DNA of 64,000 nucleotides from CAYMDP01 sp964389375. GTDB taxonomy: Bacteria > Bdellovibrionota > Bdellovibrionia > Bdellovibrionales > UBA1609. The stretch lies in assembly GCA_964389375.1 (NCBI GenBank), contig CAYMDP010000002.1:59804-123803 (forward strand). Reading direction: 5' to 3'. The notes under the pieces are model-generated. The model was not told where the DNA came from and made no database searches. It was given only the letters and a program-made list of their open reading frames with translations. Positions 38,307-47,383 of this stretch are shown here, piece by piece (positions within the stretch are counted from its first letter, which is position 1; each line of letters starts with the position of its first letter). The position numbers and the translations under genes are program-made.

Positions 38307-38392
38307 GCCATGAGCTCTGCCAGATTCTGCTTTGACAGACTCAAAACAAAAATTCCTTTGCTCTTTTAAAAAATCTGAGGGCTAATTGGTCC

Positions 38393-39265
38393 ATGGCATT
38401 AGATCTGTGGACAGATTTTTTTGAAGACTTACAGCATGTGCGGGGACGATCGCTGAACACGGTGATGGCCTACCGACGTGATCTTGAGCTTTACGACGAA
38501 TTCAGATCGCAGTCTTCAGCAGATATGCCGGCTTTTTATGAATTTTTAAAAAAGAAAAAACTGGGATCAAGATCCCAAGCTCGAGTCATCTCAAGCTTAA
38601 GAACTTACTTTAAGTTTTGTGAGGCTCGGGGCTTGAAGGCTGACGAACTTCGAAGTCTAAGGCCCCCAAAGATAAAAGCAAAACTTCCTAAAGCCTTAAG
38701 TATGTCTGAATTCGAAAGACTTTACGATGCCTGCCAAGTCGACAGTCCGTTTAAGTCGGCTCGAAATCAAATCACCTTACTTTTGCTTTTTGGATTGGGC
38801 TGCCGCGTTTCTGAATTGATTGGTTTAGACCTGTCCGATTGGAATGAAACCGAGTCCTGGTTAAGTCTTCTTGGAAAAGGCAATAAAGAGCGAATCGTGC
38901 CACTGACCGAGAACTTAAGCCGAGAGCTAAAGGATTACTTGAAGGATGTTCGGCCCATGCTTCTTAAAGATAGCACCGAATCTGTCTTGATCAATGATCG
39001 CGGGCATCGGCCTAGCCGGGTCGATATCTGGCGCTGGCTAGCTTCTTGGTCTGCAAAAGCTGGATTCGAAGAGCCCATTGGTCCCCATCAGTTTCGTCAT
39101 GGCTGTGCAACGGCTCTTCTTGAAGGCGGAGCCGATTTACGAACGATTCAAACTCTTTTGGGGCATTCAAGCATTCAGACGACGCAAATCTACACCAATG
39201 TCTCAACAAACAAAATGAAGTCTGAAATCAAAAAGCATCATCCTTTGTCCGATCTAGAATCTTAG
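38393..39265 (+). CDS. XerC/XerD-type tyrosine recombinase
   Basis: The 290-aa protein belongs to the XerC/XerD group, which resolves chromosome dimers at dif. It has the N-terminal SAM-like core-binding domain (LQHVRGRSLNTVMAYRRDLELY). The catalytic set is Arg in GLGCRVSELIGLDL, Lys in LGKGNKERIVPL, His/Arg in HQFRHGCATALLEGG, His in LLGHSSIQTTQ and nucleophile Tyr in IYTNV. All six positions look intact. Length and order fit housekeeping XerC/D, not a phage integrase. No dif-like site is recognised nearby. Confidence 0.9.
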   Translation: MALDLWTDFFEDLQHVRGRSLNTVMAYRRDLELYDEFRSQSSADMPAFYEFLKKKKLGSRSQARVISSLRTYFKFCEARGLKADELRSLRPPKIKAKLPKALSMSEFERLYDACQVDSPFKSARNQITLLLLFGLGCRVSELIGLDLSDWNETESWLSLLGKGNKERIVPLTENLSRELKDYLKDVRPMLLKDSTESVLINDRGHRPSRVDIWRWLASWSAKAGFEEPIGPHQFRHGCATALLEGGADLRTIQTLLGHSSIQTTQIYTNVSTNKMKSEIKKHHPLSDLES

Positions 39266-39562
39266 ACGATATTCGGGCTTCTTCGACGTTTTGATTCAAA
39301 ATCTATGGCAGCGATGTCAATTATTCCTGCTGCGGTATTCAAGGACAGGCCTTAGAACAATTGTTCAAGTGATCCGAGTTTGTCGATTTGTGGAAAAAGA
39401 GTGCCGGTATACTCGGTTTACGAGTTTACCCTGCTTTGACCTATTTTTTTGTACTTTTCTCGGCACTTATCCGGCTTACGAATTCCATCGAATTCAAAAA
39501 TGTCCCGCTTTTGATTTTATGGATAGCCTTACCGATTTCTCTTTTTGCATTGTCACTTCTTC

Positions 39563-40984
39563 ATGAAAATACTTTCTTTAGCATCAAAGGGTTTAGAGTT
39601 TCGGCAAATTGAAGTGGAAGTGACCTTGGTCAATGGGCTTCCGAATTTTCAAATTATGGGCTTGCCTGACACGGCCATAAAAGAAAGCGCTGTACGTATT
39701 AAAACGGCAATTAAGACCCAAGGCTTCGAGTGGCCCAGGACCCAGCAAGTCTTGGTGAATCTTAGGCCAAACTATTTAAGAAAAACCTCTCAGGGACTTG
39801 AGCTCGCGATTGCGGTGGCGATTTTGTTAAAGACCGGACAGATTCAACTTCCTGAAGAAAAAGAAATGATTTTTTACGGAAGCCTTGGACTTGATGGTGA
39901 TGTTTTTGCTCCTGAAGATCTAGAATGGTTTCAGCCACTCAGTCAGACTGTGATCGTGACCGGGGACTGTGCGTCTGATTTAAGTTTTGATGTTTTTAGA
40001 GCCCAAACTCTTCAAGACCTCAATTCTCTTCAATTGATCAAAGGCCAAGATTGGACCAATTTTTTAAAGGCTCCGATTCTTCCAGAAATTTATTTTCCGC
40101 CAGTTTCTGCAAAACTCCTTGCGGTTTTGGCGGCAGGAGAGCATCCGGCACTTCTTGCAGGGCCCGCGGGCTCGGGCAAAACCACATTTGTCGAAAGTTT
40201 GTTCTATCTTTTACCTGCGCCTGAAAAATTAAAATTTTTAAGGTCAAAAAACATGGCAAAGGTAAAGGGTTTTGACTTGAAATGGCGACCCTTCGTAGCT
40301 CCTCATCACAGCACTCCTCCTCTAGCAATGATCGGCGGAGGCAGTCCAATTTTTCCAGGCGAAATCAGTAGGGCCCATGGAGGACTTCTTGTGATGGACG
40401 AGTTCTTAGAGTTTTCTAGTAAGGTGCAAGAAGCCCTTCGCGAGCCTATCGAACGCGGAGAAATTCGCGTCAGCCGTAAGGGCCAAGTCGAGATTTTGCC
40501 AGCTGAGTTTCAGTTAGTTGCGTCTACAAATCTTTGTCCTTGTGGCGACTTAGTTCCAAATCGTTCAAATAACTGCAGCTACTCTTTGATGAAGTGCAGA
40601 TCTACAACCGAACGTTTAAGCGGGCCGATGCTCGACCGCTTCGAGGTCCTTGCGTTTTCTCATCAGTGGCAGGGCGAAAAAAGTGAAAGCCTTCAAAGTA
40701 TAAAATTAAGGGTCGATTCTGCTGTTGAGTTTCGTAAACAGCGCGGTCAAAGTTTGCCGAATTCGAAGCTCGCAATAGGGGACCTTAAAGCTCAGCTAGA
40801 TTCATTTACTGAGGAAAAGCTTCTTCCGGACATGGGCTCTCAAAGGCGATTAAGGTCATTGCTGCGGGTCGCCAGAACTCTTGCAGACCTGGATGGCGAG
40901 AAAAAGCTGCACCATCGCTATATTTCCCCTGCCTTTGAACTTTGCTTCCGCCCATTTGAGTCCCTTAAAAGACTCTTCTCTTGA
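39563..40984 (+). CDS. comM: ComM-like Mg-chelatase-type AAA+ protein
   Basis: Based on the family N-terminus the start is ATG 39563 (MKILSLASKGLEF); ATG 39545 is possible. The 473-aa product has the ComM N-domain (IEVEVTLVNGLPNFQIMGLPDTAIKESAVRIKTAI). Walker A is GPAGSGKTTFVESL; then come RPFVAPHHSTPPLAMIGGG, Walker B HGGLLVMDEFLEF, the sensor region VASTNLCPCG and a C-terminal Mg-chelatase domain ending RTLADLDGEKKLHHRYISPAFE. ComM is a branch-migration helicase in natural transformation. It is slightly shorter than usual (about 500 aa). tRNA-Cys follows 76 bp downstream. Confidence 0.9.
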   Translation: MKILSLASKGLEFRQIEVEVTLVNGLPNFQIMGLPDTAIKESAVRIKTAIKTQGFEWPRTQQVLVNLRPNYLRKTSQGLELAIAVAILLKTGQIQLPEEKEMIFYGSLGLDGDVFAPEDLEWFQPLSQTVIVTGDCASDLSFDVFRAQTLQDLNSLQLIKGQDWTNFLKAPILPEIYFPPVSAKLLAVLAAGEHPALLAGPAGSGKTTFVESLFYLLPAPEKLKFLRSKNMAKVKGFDLKWRPFVAPHHSTPPLAMIGGGSPIFPGEISRAHGGLLVMDEFLEFSSKVQEALREPIERGEIRVSRKGQVEILPAEFQLVASTNLCPCGDLVPNRSNNCSYSLMKCRSTTERLSGPMLDRFEVLAFSHQWQGEKSESLQSIKLRVDSAVEFRKQRGQSLPNSKLAIGDLKAQLDSFTEEKLLPDMGSQRRLRSLLRVARTLADLDGEKKLHHRYISPAFELCFRPFESLKRLFS

Positions 40985-41060
40985 ATTCAGCCCTAAAATT
41001 TGCTCTTATCCAAGACCGTTTCTCCCAAAAGGTACGCCGATCCTTTTGGGAATTCTTTTG

Positions 41061-41134
41061 GGTGGTGTGGCCGAGTGGCTAGGCAGCGGACTGCAAATCC
41101 GTGTACGGGGATTCGAATTCCTCCACCACCTCCA
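41061..41134 (+). tRNA. tRNA-Cys (anticodon GCA)
   Basis: Acceptor GGTGGTG (41061-41067) pairs with CACCACC (41124-41130). Discriminator T at 41131 is followed by an encoded CCA (41132-41134). The D arm has GCCGAGTGGCTAGGC; the anticodon stem-loop GCGGACTGCAAATCCGT has anticodon GCA. The T arm CGGGGATTCGAATTCCTC is regular. It fits bacterial tRNA-Cys including the U73 identity base. It lies alone between comM and the hypothetical gene at 41275. Confidence 0.96.
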
Positions 41135-41274
41135 CTTTTACATCAATCCTGCTCACCAAGAATCCCCTCAAAATCGCTTGCGCTAATGCAATCCTTATTT
41201 ACTCTATAGCGAAGCAAAGAGGCTAAATATTGCCCTTGCTTGGGTCTTGTCTTTGAGTCGAGTGGGGATGGCGA

Positions 41275-41808
41275 ATGCGGTTGAAAGTCAGTCAGGCGAG
41301 TTTCTTTTCAGGTTTTCACTACAAAGTTTTTAGTCAAGGTGGACAGTGTTTAGCAGATATTTTGTGGCCCATGTATGCTCAAGCAAAAAATGCTCGCTTA
41401 AAATTTCATAAACCGGGATCAACAGATGGCAATGTGAAGATTCGTTTTCCAGATTTTGAGTACCAGATTTCTTTTGAATACCTCACGAGATCCTACAACA
41501 ACGATATCCGATTCACCTTTTATCAAAACGAAAATAGACTCGCTGAGGTGGATATCTTGTTTCCCAAAGAAAAGTTTAAAAAACATATTCTGGTGATAAA
41601 TTATCCCTTCAAGGGAAGAATAGTTCGAGCAAATTTTTGGACCCGGGTTCGATACTTGGTCGAACGAGAGGGCGTTCAGATGGGTCAAATTCACGAACCC
41701 AGTTGGTTCTCTGTGAAGCGGACACTAGCTGTTGACCTATCAGACGACCTTAGCCCTCAGCTAAAATCTTTTTTTGCATTTATGGTGATCAACTCGGCCT
41801 TTCGCTAA
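41275..41808 (+). CDS. Hypothetical cytoplasmic protein, 177 aa
   Basis: The product starts MRLKVSQASFFSGFHYKVFS and has no signal or membrane segment. It is basic and aromatic, with beta-like blocks (VKIRFPDFEYQISFEYLTRSYN, DIRFTFYQNENRLAEVDILFPKEKFKKHILVINYPFKGR). The start codon is a choice: a nearby out-of-frame ATG lies at 41268 and the ribosome site (GTGGGGATGG) is weak. No family is recognised. It stands alone between the tRNA and a lipoprotein gene. Confidence 0.6.
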   Translation: MRLKVSQASFFSGFHYKVFSQGGQCLADILWPMYAQAKNARLKFHKPGSTDGNVKIRFPDFEYQISFEYLTRSYNNDIRFTFYQNENRLAEVDILFPKEKFKKHILVINYPFKGRIVRANFWTRVRYLVEREGVQMGQIHEPSWFSVKRTLAVDLSDDLSPQLKSFFAFMVINSAFR

Positions 41809-41968
41809 GCCGACTGGATGTCCTGAGTCATCTTTGAGGCCAAAGACGCTTTAGCTGCGTATTAGACAAGATCCACGGCCATTAAGATTTTAATTGAAGA
41901 ACCAAATCAAATTATGTGTTGAAGAATCCCTCGGCATTTTGCAGACTAGTCCGACTAGGGAGGGATTT

Positions 41969-42553
41969 ATGCAAAGAATGATTTTGATTTTGTCGTTACT
42001 GATTTTTGCCGGTTGTCGTGAGGTTCAATTTGAGGGCGTGATGGAAGTAGCCGAGCCATTCCTTATCAAAAATTCTGATCTTGAGTTGGTTCAACTTGAA
42101 AAGGGTGAGTATGGTCTTAGCTTGACAGCTTCAAGTCGGAAGTTAGTCGGCCAAGTGAAAACTTCGGATTCAAATCAGCTGGTTTTTGAACTCTTGATGC
42201 CTAAGGATGTCGAAATTCCTGACAACGGAACAGTTCTGTTGGATTCAGAAGTGACGGGTCAGAGTTTTGACTTGGTCGCCAATATCACCACAGAGTTTTC
42301 TGATTCGGAGGTCATCGACACTTTCGAGAACTGCAGAACACAGAGATGGGAAACTGTATGTACTCCTGGCGGATGCATCAATCGTCCCGTAGATGTTTGG
42401 GGCCAACGACGAGTTCGTTATCAGAACAGAACTTTTACCAGATTCTTAGAAACTGAAATTCTAGCCAAAGACTCAGACAAGATGTTGGCTGCCACTCACT
42501 CTACAAACACAGAAGTTCAGCGCGTGTACATTATGGAAGGCCACTGCTTCTAG
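41969..42553 (+). CDS. Lipoprotein, unknown function, 194 aa
   Basis: The start is placed at ATG 41969 after AGGGAGGG, giving MQRMILILSLLIFAGC with a lipobox (LIFAGC). The frame is open upstream to 41894 but that part lacks signal features. The body has a beta-rich domain (LELVQLEKGEYGLSLTASSRK) and a cluster of three Cys (ENCRTQRWETVCTPGGCINRP) followed by VDVWGQRRVRYQNRTFT. The final Cys is two residues from the end. No family is recognised. A strong terminator hairpin follows. Confidence 0.75.
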   Translation: MQRMILILSLLIFAGCREVQFEGVMEVAEPFLIKNSDLELVQLEKGEYGLSLTASSRKLVGQVKTSDSNQLVFELLMPKDVEIPDNGTVLLDSEVTGQSFDLVANITTEFSDSEVIDTFENCRTQRWETVCTPGGCINRPVDVWGQRRVRYQNRTFTRFLETEILAKDSDKMLAATHSTNTEVQRVYIMEGHCF

Positions 42554-42599
42554 GACTCATTCTGGATTCGTCCAAGAGCCTCTAAATTCTTTAGATTCT

Positions 42600-42625
42600 C
42601 TCGGCAGCTGTTTCTAGCTGCCGAG
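42600..42625 (+). terminator. Terminator hairpin after lipoprotein gene
   Basis: CTCGGCAGCT (42600-42609) pairs perfectly with AGCTGCCGAG (42616-42625) over a 6-nt loop, 47 nt after the lipoprotein stop. It is GC-rich and stable. The following bases (TCAAAATC) give only a weak T-tract on the plus strand. It can also block minus-strand read-through from the convergent transporter gene. Confidence 0.65.
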
Positions 42626-42687
42626 TCAAAATCGATCTCGGACCTCAAGATCAAAACCTATAAAGCTTGGGGTAGATTCGCCCGATA

Positions 42688-43575
42688 TTACAGTAAAGCC
42701 GGGACCTGTTGTTCGTTGCGGCTGTTAATTCGTCTAAAAATAATGGTCACGATAGTTGCAGTGATCACGATAAACAAAGAATAAAGTGCCGGGACCAGTA
42801 AGACCGAATCTTTGATCTCGTCAGAAAATGATAACAACACAATCCCTATGGCCAGGGGGCCATTTTGAATACCAGTCTCTAGAGCAATTGTCTGGGAGTT
42901 GACCCGATCAATCTTAAAAAAGCGGCAAACCAGTAGTCCAAAGCTAAAGCCCACCAGCCCCAGTCCAATAGATGCGGCATAAACCGTCCAGTGACTATCA
43001 ATCAAAAGCTGCCAGTTTCGAGGGACCCAGCTGACGATTAAAAATAAAATAAAGATAATGCCGATCATACTTCCGAAAAACTCTAATAGCGCTCCGACAT
43101 TGGCATTCCACTTGCGAACAAGCATTCCAAAAATAACCGGCAACAACAAAAGAACAAGAGTCGCAATGATATTGGACATTGGAATTTGAATATCTTGAGT
43201 TTCAAATTTTTGACCATAAAGGTAAAGCATGGCGGGAGTTAAAATCAGTGCGAAGATTGTCGAGTTCACGGTCATTAAAAGACTTAAAGCCAAATTTCCC
43301 TTAGCAAAGTAAGAAAAGATATTTGAAGTGGTCCCGCCAGGCACCACACCCATGATTAGCAAACCAATGGCGAGTGGTGGTGGAAGGTCTAAGGCTAAGG
43401 CCAGGCTAAATGCAATCAAGGGCATCAATCCAAACTGAGAAAACAAAGCAATCATCAAGCCATAGGGTCGCTTTAAGGCTAAGGTAAAATCCCGAAGGGT
43501 TAGGGCCGAGCCCATTCCAAACATAATTACGAAAAGCATTCCGGCAAGTAGGGATTGTTCGAGTTGTGAAACCAT
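42688..43575 (-). CDS. BASS-family (bile acid:Na+ symporter-like) transporter
   Basis: The 295-aa product has nine or ten hydrophobic segments. It shows the BASS pattern: GMGSALTLRDFTLALKRPYGL (N-terminal), LPPPLAIGLLIMGVVPGGTTSNIFSYFAKGNLALS (the crossing-helix region with GGTTSN) and ETGIQNGPLAIGIVL (second crossing helix). A sodium-coupled organic anion carrier is likely; bile acids need not be the substrate. The ribosome site AAAGGAT precedes ATG 43575. It lies 17 bp downstream of the acyl-CoA ligase gene and is probably co-transcribed. Confidence 0.92.
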   Translation of the reverse strand: MVSQLEQSLLAGMLFVIMFGMGSALTLRDFTLALKRPYGLMIALFSQFGLMPLIAFSLALALDLPPPLAIGLLIMGVVPGGTTSNIFSYFAKGNLALSLLMTVNSTIFALILTPAMLYLYGQKFETQDIQIPMSNIIATLVLLLLPVIFGMLVRKWNANVGALLEFFGSMIGIIFILFLIVSWVPRNWQLLIDSHWTVYAASIGLGLVGFSFGLLVCRFFKIDRVNSQTIALETGIQNGPLAIGIVLLSFSDEIKDSVLLVPALYSLFIVITATIVTIIFRRINSRNEQQVPALL

Positions 43576-43592
43576 TTTTAAATCCTTTTTCT

Positions 43593-45257
43593 TTATTTGT
43601 TGGATTCGCTTCGAAGATCTTTACGTAAAATTTTTCCGACCGGAGTTTTCGGCAACTCAGCGCGGAACTCAAAAAACTTGGGGACTTTGTAGTTGGTCAA
43701 AGACTTTAAACAGTGGGCTTTTAGTTCTTCGGGGCTTAGAGTCTCAGACCCAAGGACCACAAAGGCTTTAACGACTTCTCCACATTGATCATCGGAAATC
43801 CCAATGACGGCAGCTTCTAAAACTTTCTCGTGGGCCACGAGGACCGCTTCAACTTCATTGGGGTATACGTTAAATCCGCTGACAAGAATCATATCTTTTT
43901 TTCGGTCAACAATAGAATAGTATCCATCAGAATCCTGAATCGCGATGTCACCGGTTCGAAACCAGCCATCTAGAAAAACCTTTTCGGTTTCGCTTTTTTG
44001 TTTCCAGTAGCCGGACATGATTTGGGGGCCCTTAGCCAGCAGTTCTCCAGCTTCGCCTTTTGGAACATCTTTTCCCTCTTCATTCACCAGGCGAATTTGA
44101 GTTCGAGGAAAAGGAATTCCAATCGAGTTTCTCTTGGGCTTTTTATCCAATGGATGAAGAGTCAAAACGGGAGAGGTTTCGCTAAGCCCGTAGCCCTCGA
44201 CGATTGGAGTCTTTGTGATCTGCTCCCATTTTTCGGCCACAGACCCTTGAAGGGACATTCCACCAGCAATAGAGGCTTTTAAAAACTTAGGTGGAGTATC
44301 CGTAAACCAGCGCTCGTTATTTAATCCGTTAAATAAAGTATTTACTCCGGCCATCCAAGTCAGCGGGTAGTTTTCGAAGGCGCGCTTCAAATTACTTAAA
44401 GGACGAGGGCTTGGGATCAAAATGCTGCGTCCGCCGATAGCATAAAAGGCGAGCAAATTTAAAGTGAAGGCGAAAATATGATACAGCGGAAGAGCTGCGA
44501 GGATGCACTCTTTCCCAAGACTAAAGTTGCCACCACAGAATTCTACAATCTGCGAAACGTTAGCCATCAAGTTGCCATGGGAAAGCATGGCCCCCTTTGA
44601 AACACCGGTCGTGCCCCCAGTGTACTGAAGAACCGCAAGACTTTCTGCGTTTAAGCCTTTCCAGTAATTTTCTACTTTAATGGAGTTCTTTTTTTGAATC
44701 GCAGCACCTTGAGCGAGGGCGGATTTTAGTTTGTCGCACTTAAATGTGTAGGAGGGCAGAGTCCGACTCCACACTTTTTGAATTAAACGGATGACGCCTC
44801 CGACGAGGCTTGGAAAAAACTGATCAATCCGAACCAAAACAAGGTGAGGGATTTTAAATCCCTTTAAAACTTCTTCCGCTTTGTCAGCGAACATATCAAT
44901 GGTGACCAAGGCTTTCGCTTCAGCATCTTTCAGCTGTCTTAAAGTTTCTTGAGGAGTGTAAAGGGGATTTACATTGACCAACACAGCAGCAGCTTTAAAA
45001 ATTCCAAATGCCACCACCGGGTAGGCAAGGCCGTTTGGCATTTGCACAGCGACTCGGTCGCCTTCTTGGATTTTTAGGACTTCGCGAAGGTAAACTGCGA
45101 ACTCATCACTTTTTTTATCGACTTCAGCAAAACTTAAAGTGCCATTCATTCCGTTTGGCATGCAGCTTGTAAAGGCTTTTTGCTTTGAATAAGTTTGACT
45201 GGCCTCACGGACCATCTCTGGGATTGATTTAAACGAATTGATTTTCTGTGCTTGCAC
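43593..45257 (-). CDS. fadD: Long-chain acyl-CoA ligase (FadD-like)
   Basis: The 554-aa enzyme activates fatty acids to acyl-CoA through an acyl-AMP. The start is GTG 45257 after GGGGACC. AMP-binding signatures: LQYTGGTTGVSKGAMLSHGNL (P-loop, about 215-235), EGYGLSETSPVL (about 346), GWFRTGDIAIQDSDGYYSIVDRKKDMI (about 430-457) and the C-terminal PKTPVGKILRKDLR with the catalytic Lys. Length and order match FadD. It is paired with the BASS transporter gene downstream. Confidence 0.94.
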   Translation of the reverse strand: MQAQKINSFKSIPEMVREASQTYSKQKAFTSCMPNGMNGTLSFAEVDKKSDEFAVYLREVLKIQEGDRVAVQMPNGLAYPVVAFGIFKAAAVLVNVNPLYTPQETLRQLKDAEAKALVTIDMFADKAEEVLKGFKIPHLVLVRIDQFFPSLVGGVIRLIQKVWSRTLPSYTFKCDKLKSALAQGAAIQKKNSIKVENYWKGLNAESLAVLQYTGGTTGVSKGAMLSHGNLMANVSQIVEFCGGNFSLGKECILAALPLYHIFAFTLNLLAFYAIGGRSILIPSPRPLSNLKRAFENYPLTWMAGVNTLFNGLNNERWFTDTPPKFLKASIAGGMSLQGSVAEKWEQITKTPIVEGYGLSETSPVLTLHPLDKKPKRNSIGIPFPRTQIRLVNEEGKDVPKGEAGELLAKGPQIMSGYWKQKSETEKVFLDGWFRTGDIAIQDSDGYYSIVDRKKDMILVSGFNVYPNEVEAVLVAHEKVLEAAVIGISDDQCGEVVKAFVVLGSETLSPEELKAHCLKSLTNYKVPKFFEFRAELPKTPVGKILRKDLRSESNK

Positions 45258-45443
45258 TTAAGGTCCCCTCGTAAAAACTTTTCAAGTTCAAAGCTTAACG
45301 AAAAGATCTAGGCAATAAAAGCAAGAAGCGCGCTTATGGAGGCTCGCGACAGGGCCCGGCATAAACATGACTCGGCGTCTCATCCGTTATTTCATAGGAA
45401 CAGAGCCCAATTAATAGGGCAAAGCCGCATTTCGGATAAAGAA

Positions 45444-45470
45444 AGACCGAATCCTCGCTCGATTCGGTCT
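45444..45470 (-). terminator. Terminator of the parvulin gene
   Basis: AGACCGAATC (45444-45453) pairs with GATTCGGTCT (45461-45470), a perfect 10-bp stem with 7-nt loop. Read on the minus strand it is followed by TTTCTTTATCC, a usable T-rich tail. It lies about 80 nt after the parvulin stop. The rest of 45258-45548 holds no gene that I can support. Confidence 0.7.
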
Positions 45471-45548
45471 GTCTCTTGAATTGTCCCGAACAAATGCGGG
45501 GAACTTCGAATTTATACGACTAAATTTGAATCATTTATCCGAGGTGTT

Positions 45549-45821
45549 CTAGCTTTGGCGCTTAATCAAATGAAAACCAAACTGAGTTTTCACTGGACCG
45601 GATACTTGATCCGGATTCAAAGCAAAAGCGGCTTCTTCAAAAGGTTTTACCATTTGGCCGCGACCGAATTCTCCAAGACTTCCGCCATTTTTTCCAGAAG
45701 GGCATTTCGAGAATTTTGCAGCTAAATCTTCAAAGCTTTGTCCTTCTTCAAGTTTTTTCATTAGGTCTTGGGCTTCATATTCGTTAGTGACCAAGATGTG
45801 ACTGGCTTTGATTCGGCTCAT
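45549..45821 (-). CDS. Parvulin-type peptidyl-prolyl isomerase (PPIC)
   Basis: The start is placed at ATG 45821 (MSRIKASHILV) after GAGGAGT; the upstream open frame is not supported. The 90-aa product is a stand-alone parvulin domain: KASHILVTNEYEAQDLMKKLEEGQSFEDLAAKFSKCPSG, then NGGSLGEFGRGQMVKPFEEAAFAL and VKTQFGFHLIKRQS. It resembles E. coli PpiC (93 aa). There is no signal peptide, so it is cytoplasmic. It catalyses cis-trans isomerisation of peptidyl-prolyl bonds. Confidence 0.95.
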   Translation of the reverse strand: MSRIKASHILVTNEYEAQDLMKKLEEGQSFEDLAAKFSKCPSGKNGGSLGEFGRGQMVKPFEEAAFALNPDQVSGPVKTQFGFHLIKRQS

Positions 45822-45950
45822 TATAGACTCCTCACAGAACGTGTTTTGGGTTTCAGGCGCTGCTGCGCAAAACATGGATTTTTTTGTCTCATAGTTTTGA
45901 CTGTCTTGCAAAGGCGAGGGCGCTAAAATTTACTTTGAAGGTCTTACAGA

Positions 45951-47165
45951 TTAGGGATCTAGGGTTTTTTCGCAAAGAGGGGTTTGATCTGACATAGGAT
46001 TCTGACTTTGGCTTAGGATCTCGGCGGTCTGTTGAAGCGTGGTATCAACTGGAGCGTGGGGATCTTTCTTAAACTTAAGCACATTTAATGAAAGTGTTTT
46101 TTGTTTAAAATCATTTACATATCCCGCAATTGGAACAAGATCTCCGGGAAAACTCGCACTCCATCCGGCGGCCACATGATTCTTGCCGTACTCAACCCCG
46201 ACTCCCGCAAAGGGAATTGGATTGGGAATGGGAGGGTAAATTGAGGTTCCGCTGATTTCGCGCTCCTCACCTCGTGCCCGGTGGTAGATCAAAACTTTAG
46301 CGATAAATCCGATGTTGACGACAAAACCGGCCTTGTATTGTTCGGGGCTAGTATAAGTTTCGAATACGAGATTGTGTTTAGCAAAATCTACTCCCATGCG
46401 AAGTCCCAGCAAGTGACTGCGACCGGGGCCCAGGACTTGATTTTGCCAGCCCAGCGCAAGTTCAAGGCCAGTCTCTGTGGCGTTAGCCCAAATTGGGGAA
46501 CTATCCCAAAGGGTCGTGTTGATCGAGTGAATCATGATGGCAAGTTTTCGATTATTCTGCCCGGCAAGGTCCGAGGGCTTACCTAGCTCGGGTGAGTTTT
46601 TGCTTAAATCTGCGGATTCGTCCGGGTTTGATTTTGATCTTGTGACGTATTTCCAAAGCTGCTTGATCGGATGAATCAGTCGACCGTTAAGCTTTTGCAT
46701 CTTCTCAGAGGTTGGAATTCTTTGCCTAAGATGACCTAGTTTTTCTCCAGATATCAGCCCGACCCCAAGTGCCATATTCGGGAGGCGCAAGGTCTGAGTC
46801 ATTCGTTTAATAATCCACAGACGCCGCTTCTGAAAGGTCTCTTTTTGAGCCTCCGTCAATTGATCATAGAGGCGCTTTTGTTCATCCGTTTGGGGGGTCG
46901 CAGGGACGATAATCGAAAAGTTTCGGCTTACGATGACTTCATCCCAGGGGCGGGTTTTATTGGATTGAACTGTTTCAATGGGCTCCAGCGGGATTTCAAT
47001 ATCAACGAAGCCTTCAGCGACTTCTTGCTGAAGTGCGCTTCGAAGGATTTTGAGTCCCTCCGGGGTATCGATAAAATGGCTGATCCCCTCGTCCTTGGCA
47101 GCGGCCTGGAGGCTAAGAAAAAGGCTAAGAATGAGTGCGATCGGACGCAGGGTCAGAGCTTTCAT
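45951..47165 (-). CDS. Exported protein, unknown function, 404 aa
   Basis: The start is placed at ATG 47165 (MKALTLRPIALILSLFLSLQAAA), a good Sec signal; the upstream extension to 47261 lacks such features. The mature part has a helical, charged first half (TDEQKRLYDQLTEAQKETFQKRRLWIIKRMTQ) and a second half with barrel-like glycine/aromatic strands (LGLRMGVDFAKHNLVFETYTS, VNIGFIAKVLIYHRARG, AGVGVEYGKNHVAAGWSASFPG). An envelope protein is likely; no family is recognised. Confidence 0.65.
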   Translation of the reverse strand: MKALTLRPIALILSLFLSLQAAAKDEGISHFIDTPEGLKILRSALQQEVAEGFVDIEIPLEPIETVQSNKTRPWDEVIVSRNFSIIVPATPQTDEQKRLYDQLTEAQKETFQKRRLWIIKRMTQTLRLPNMALGVGLISGEKLGHLRQRIPTSEKMQKLNGRLIHPIKQLWKYVTRSKSNPDESADLSKNSPELGKPSDLAGQNNRKLAIMIHSINTTLWDSSPIWANATETGLELALGWQNQVLGPGRSHLLGLRMGVDFAKHNLVFETYTSPEQYKAGFVVNIGFIAKVLIYHRARGEEREISGTSIYPPIPNPIPFAGVGVEYGKNHVAAGWSASFPGDLVPIAGYVNDFKQKTLSLNVLKFKKDPHAPVDTTLQQTAEILSQSQNPMSDQTPLCEKTLDP

Positions 47166-47383
47166 CAAAGCTAAATAATAGCATTCTGGGGACCAAGGCG
47201 GCCTGGCACCTGAATTTAGGCCGTGCCTAAGCGCAAGAAATTGCTTCAAAAGCAGAAGCAAAAATTGTCGCTAGCGGTCCTTGGAAAAGGTGGTTTCAGG
47301 GGCGGATTAGGGCGGGTGGGGTTAATTAAACTTTAAGGATCTATGGCTTTTCAAGTGGGCTCCCGTCAGTCATAATCGCGCCC

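Noticed and set aside
38393..39265. Phage or mobile-element integrase.
   Set aside because: No attachment repeats or phage genes adjoin; length and motifs fit housekeeping XerC/XerD.
39388..39612. 74-codon hydrophobic frame before comM.
   Set aside because: It needs a TTG start without a ribosome site and overlaps the comM start by 50 bp. Two hydrophobic segments could be chance; left out of the annotation.
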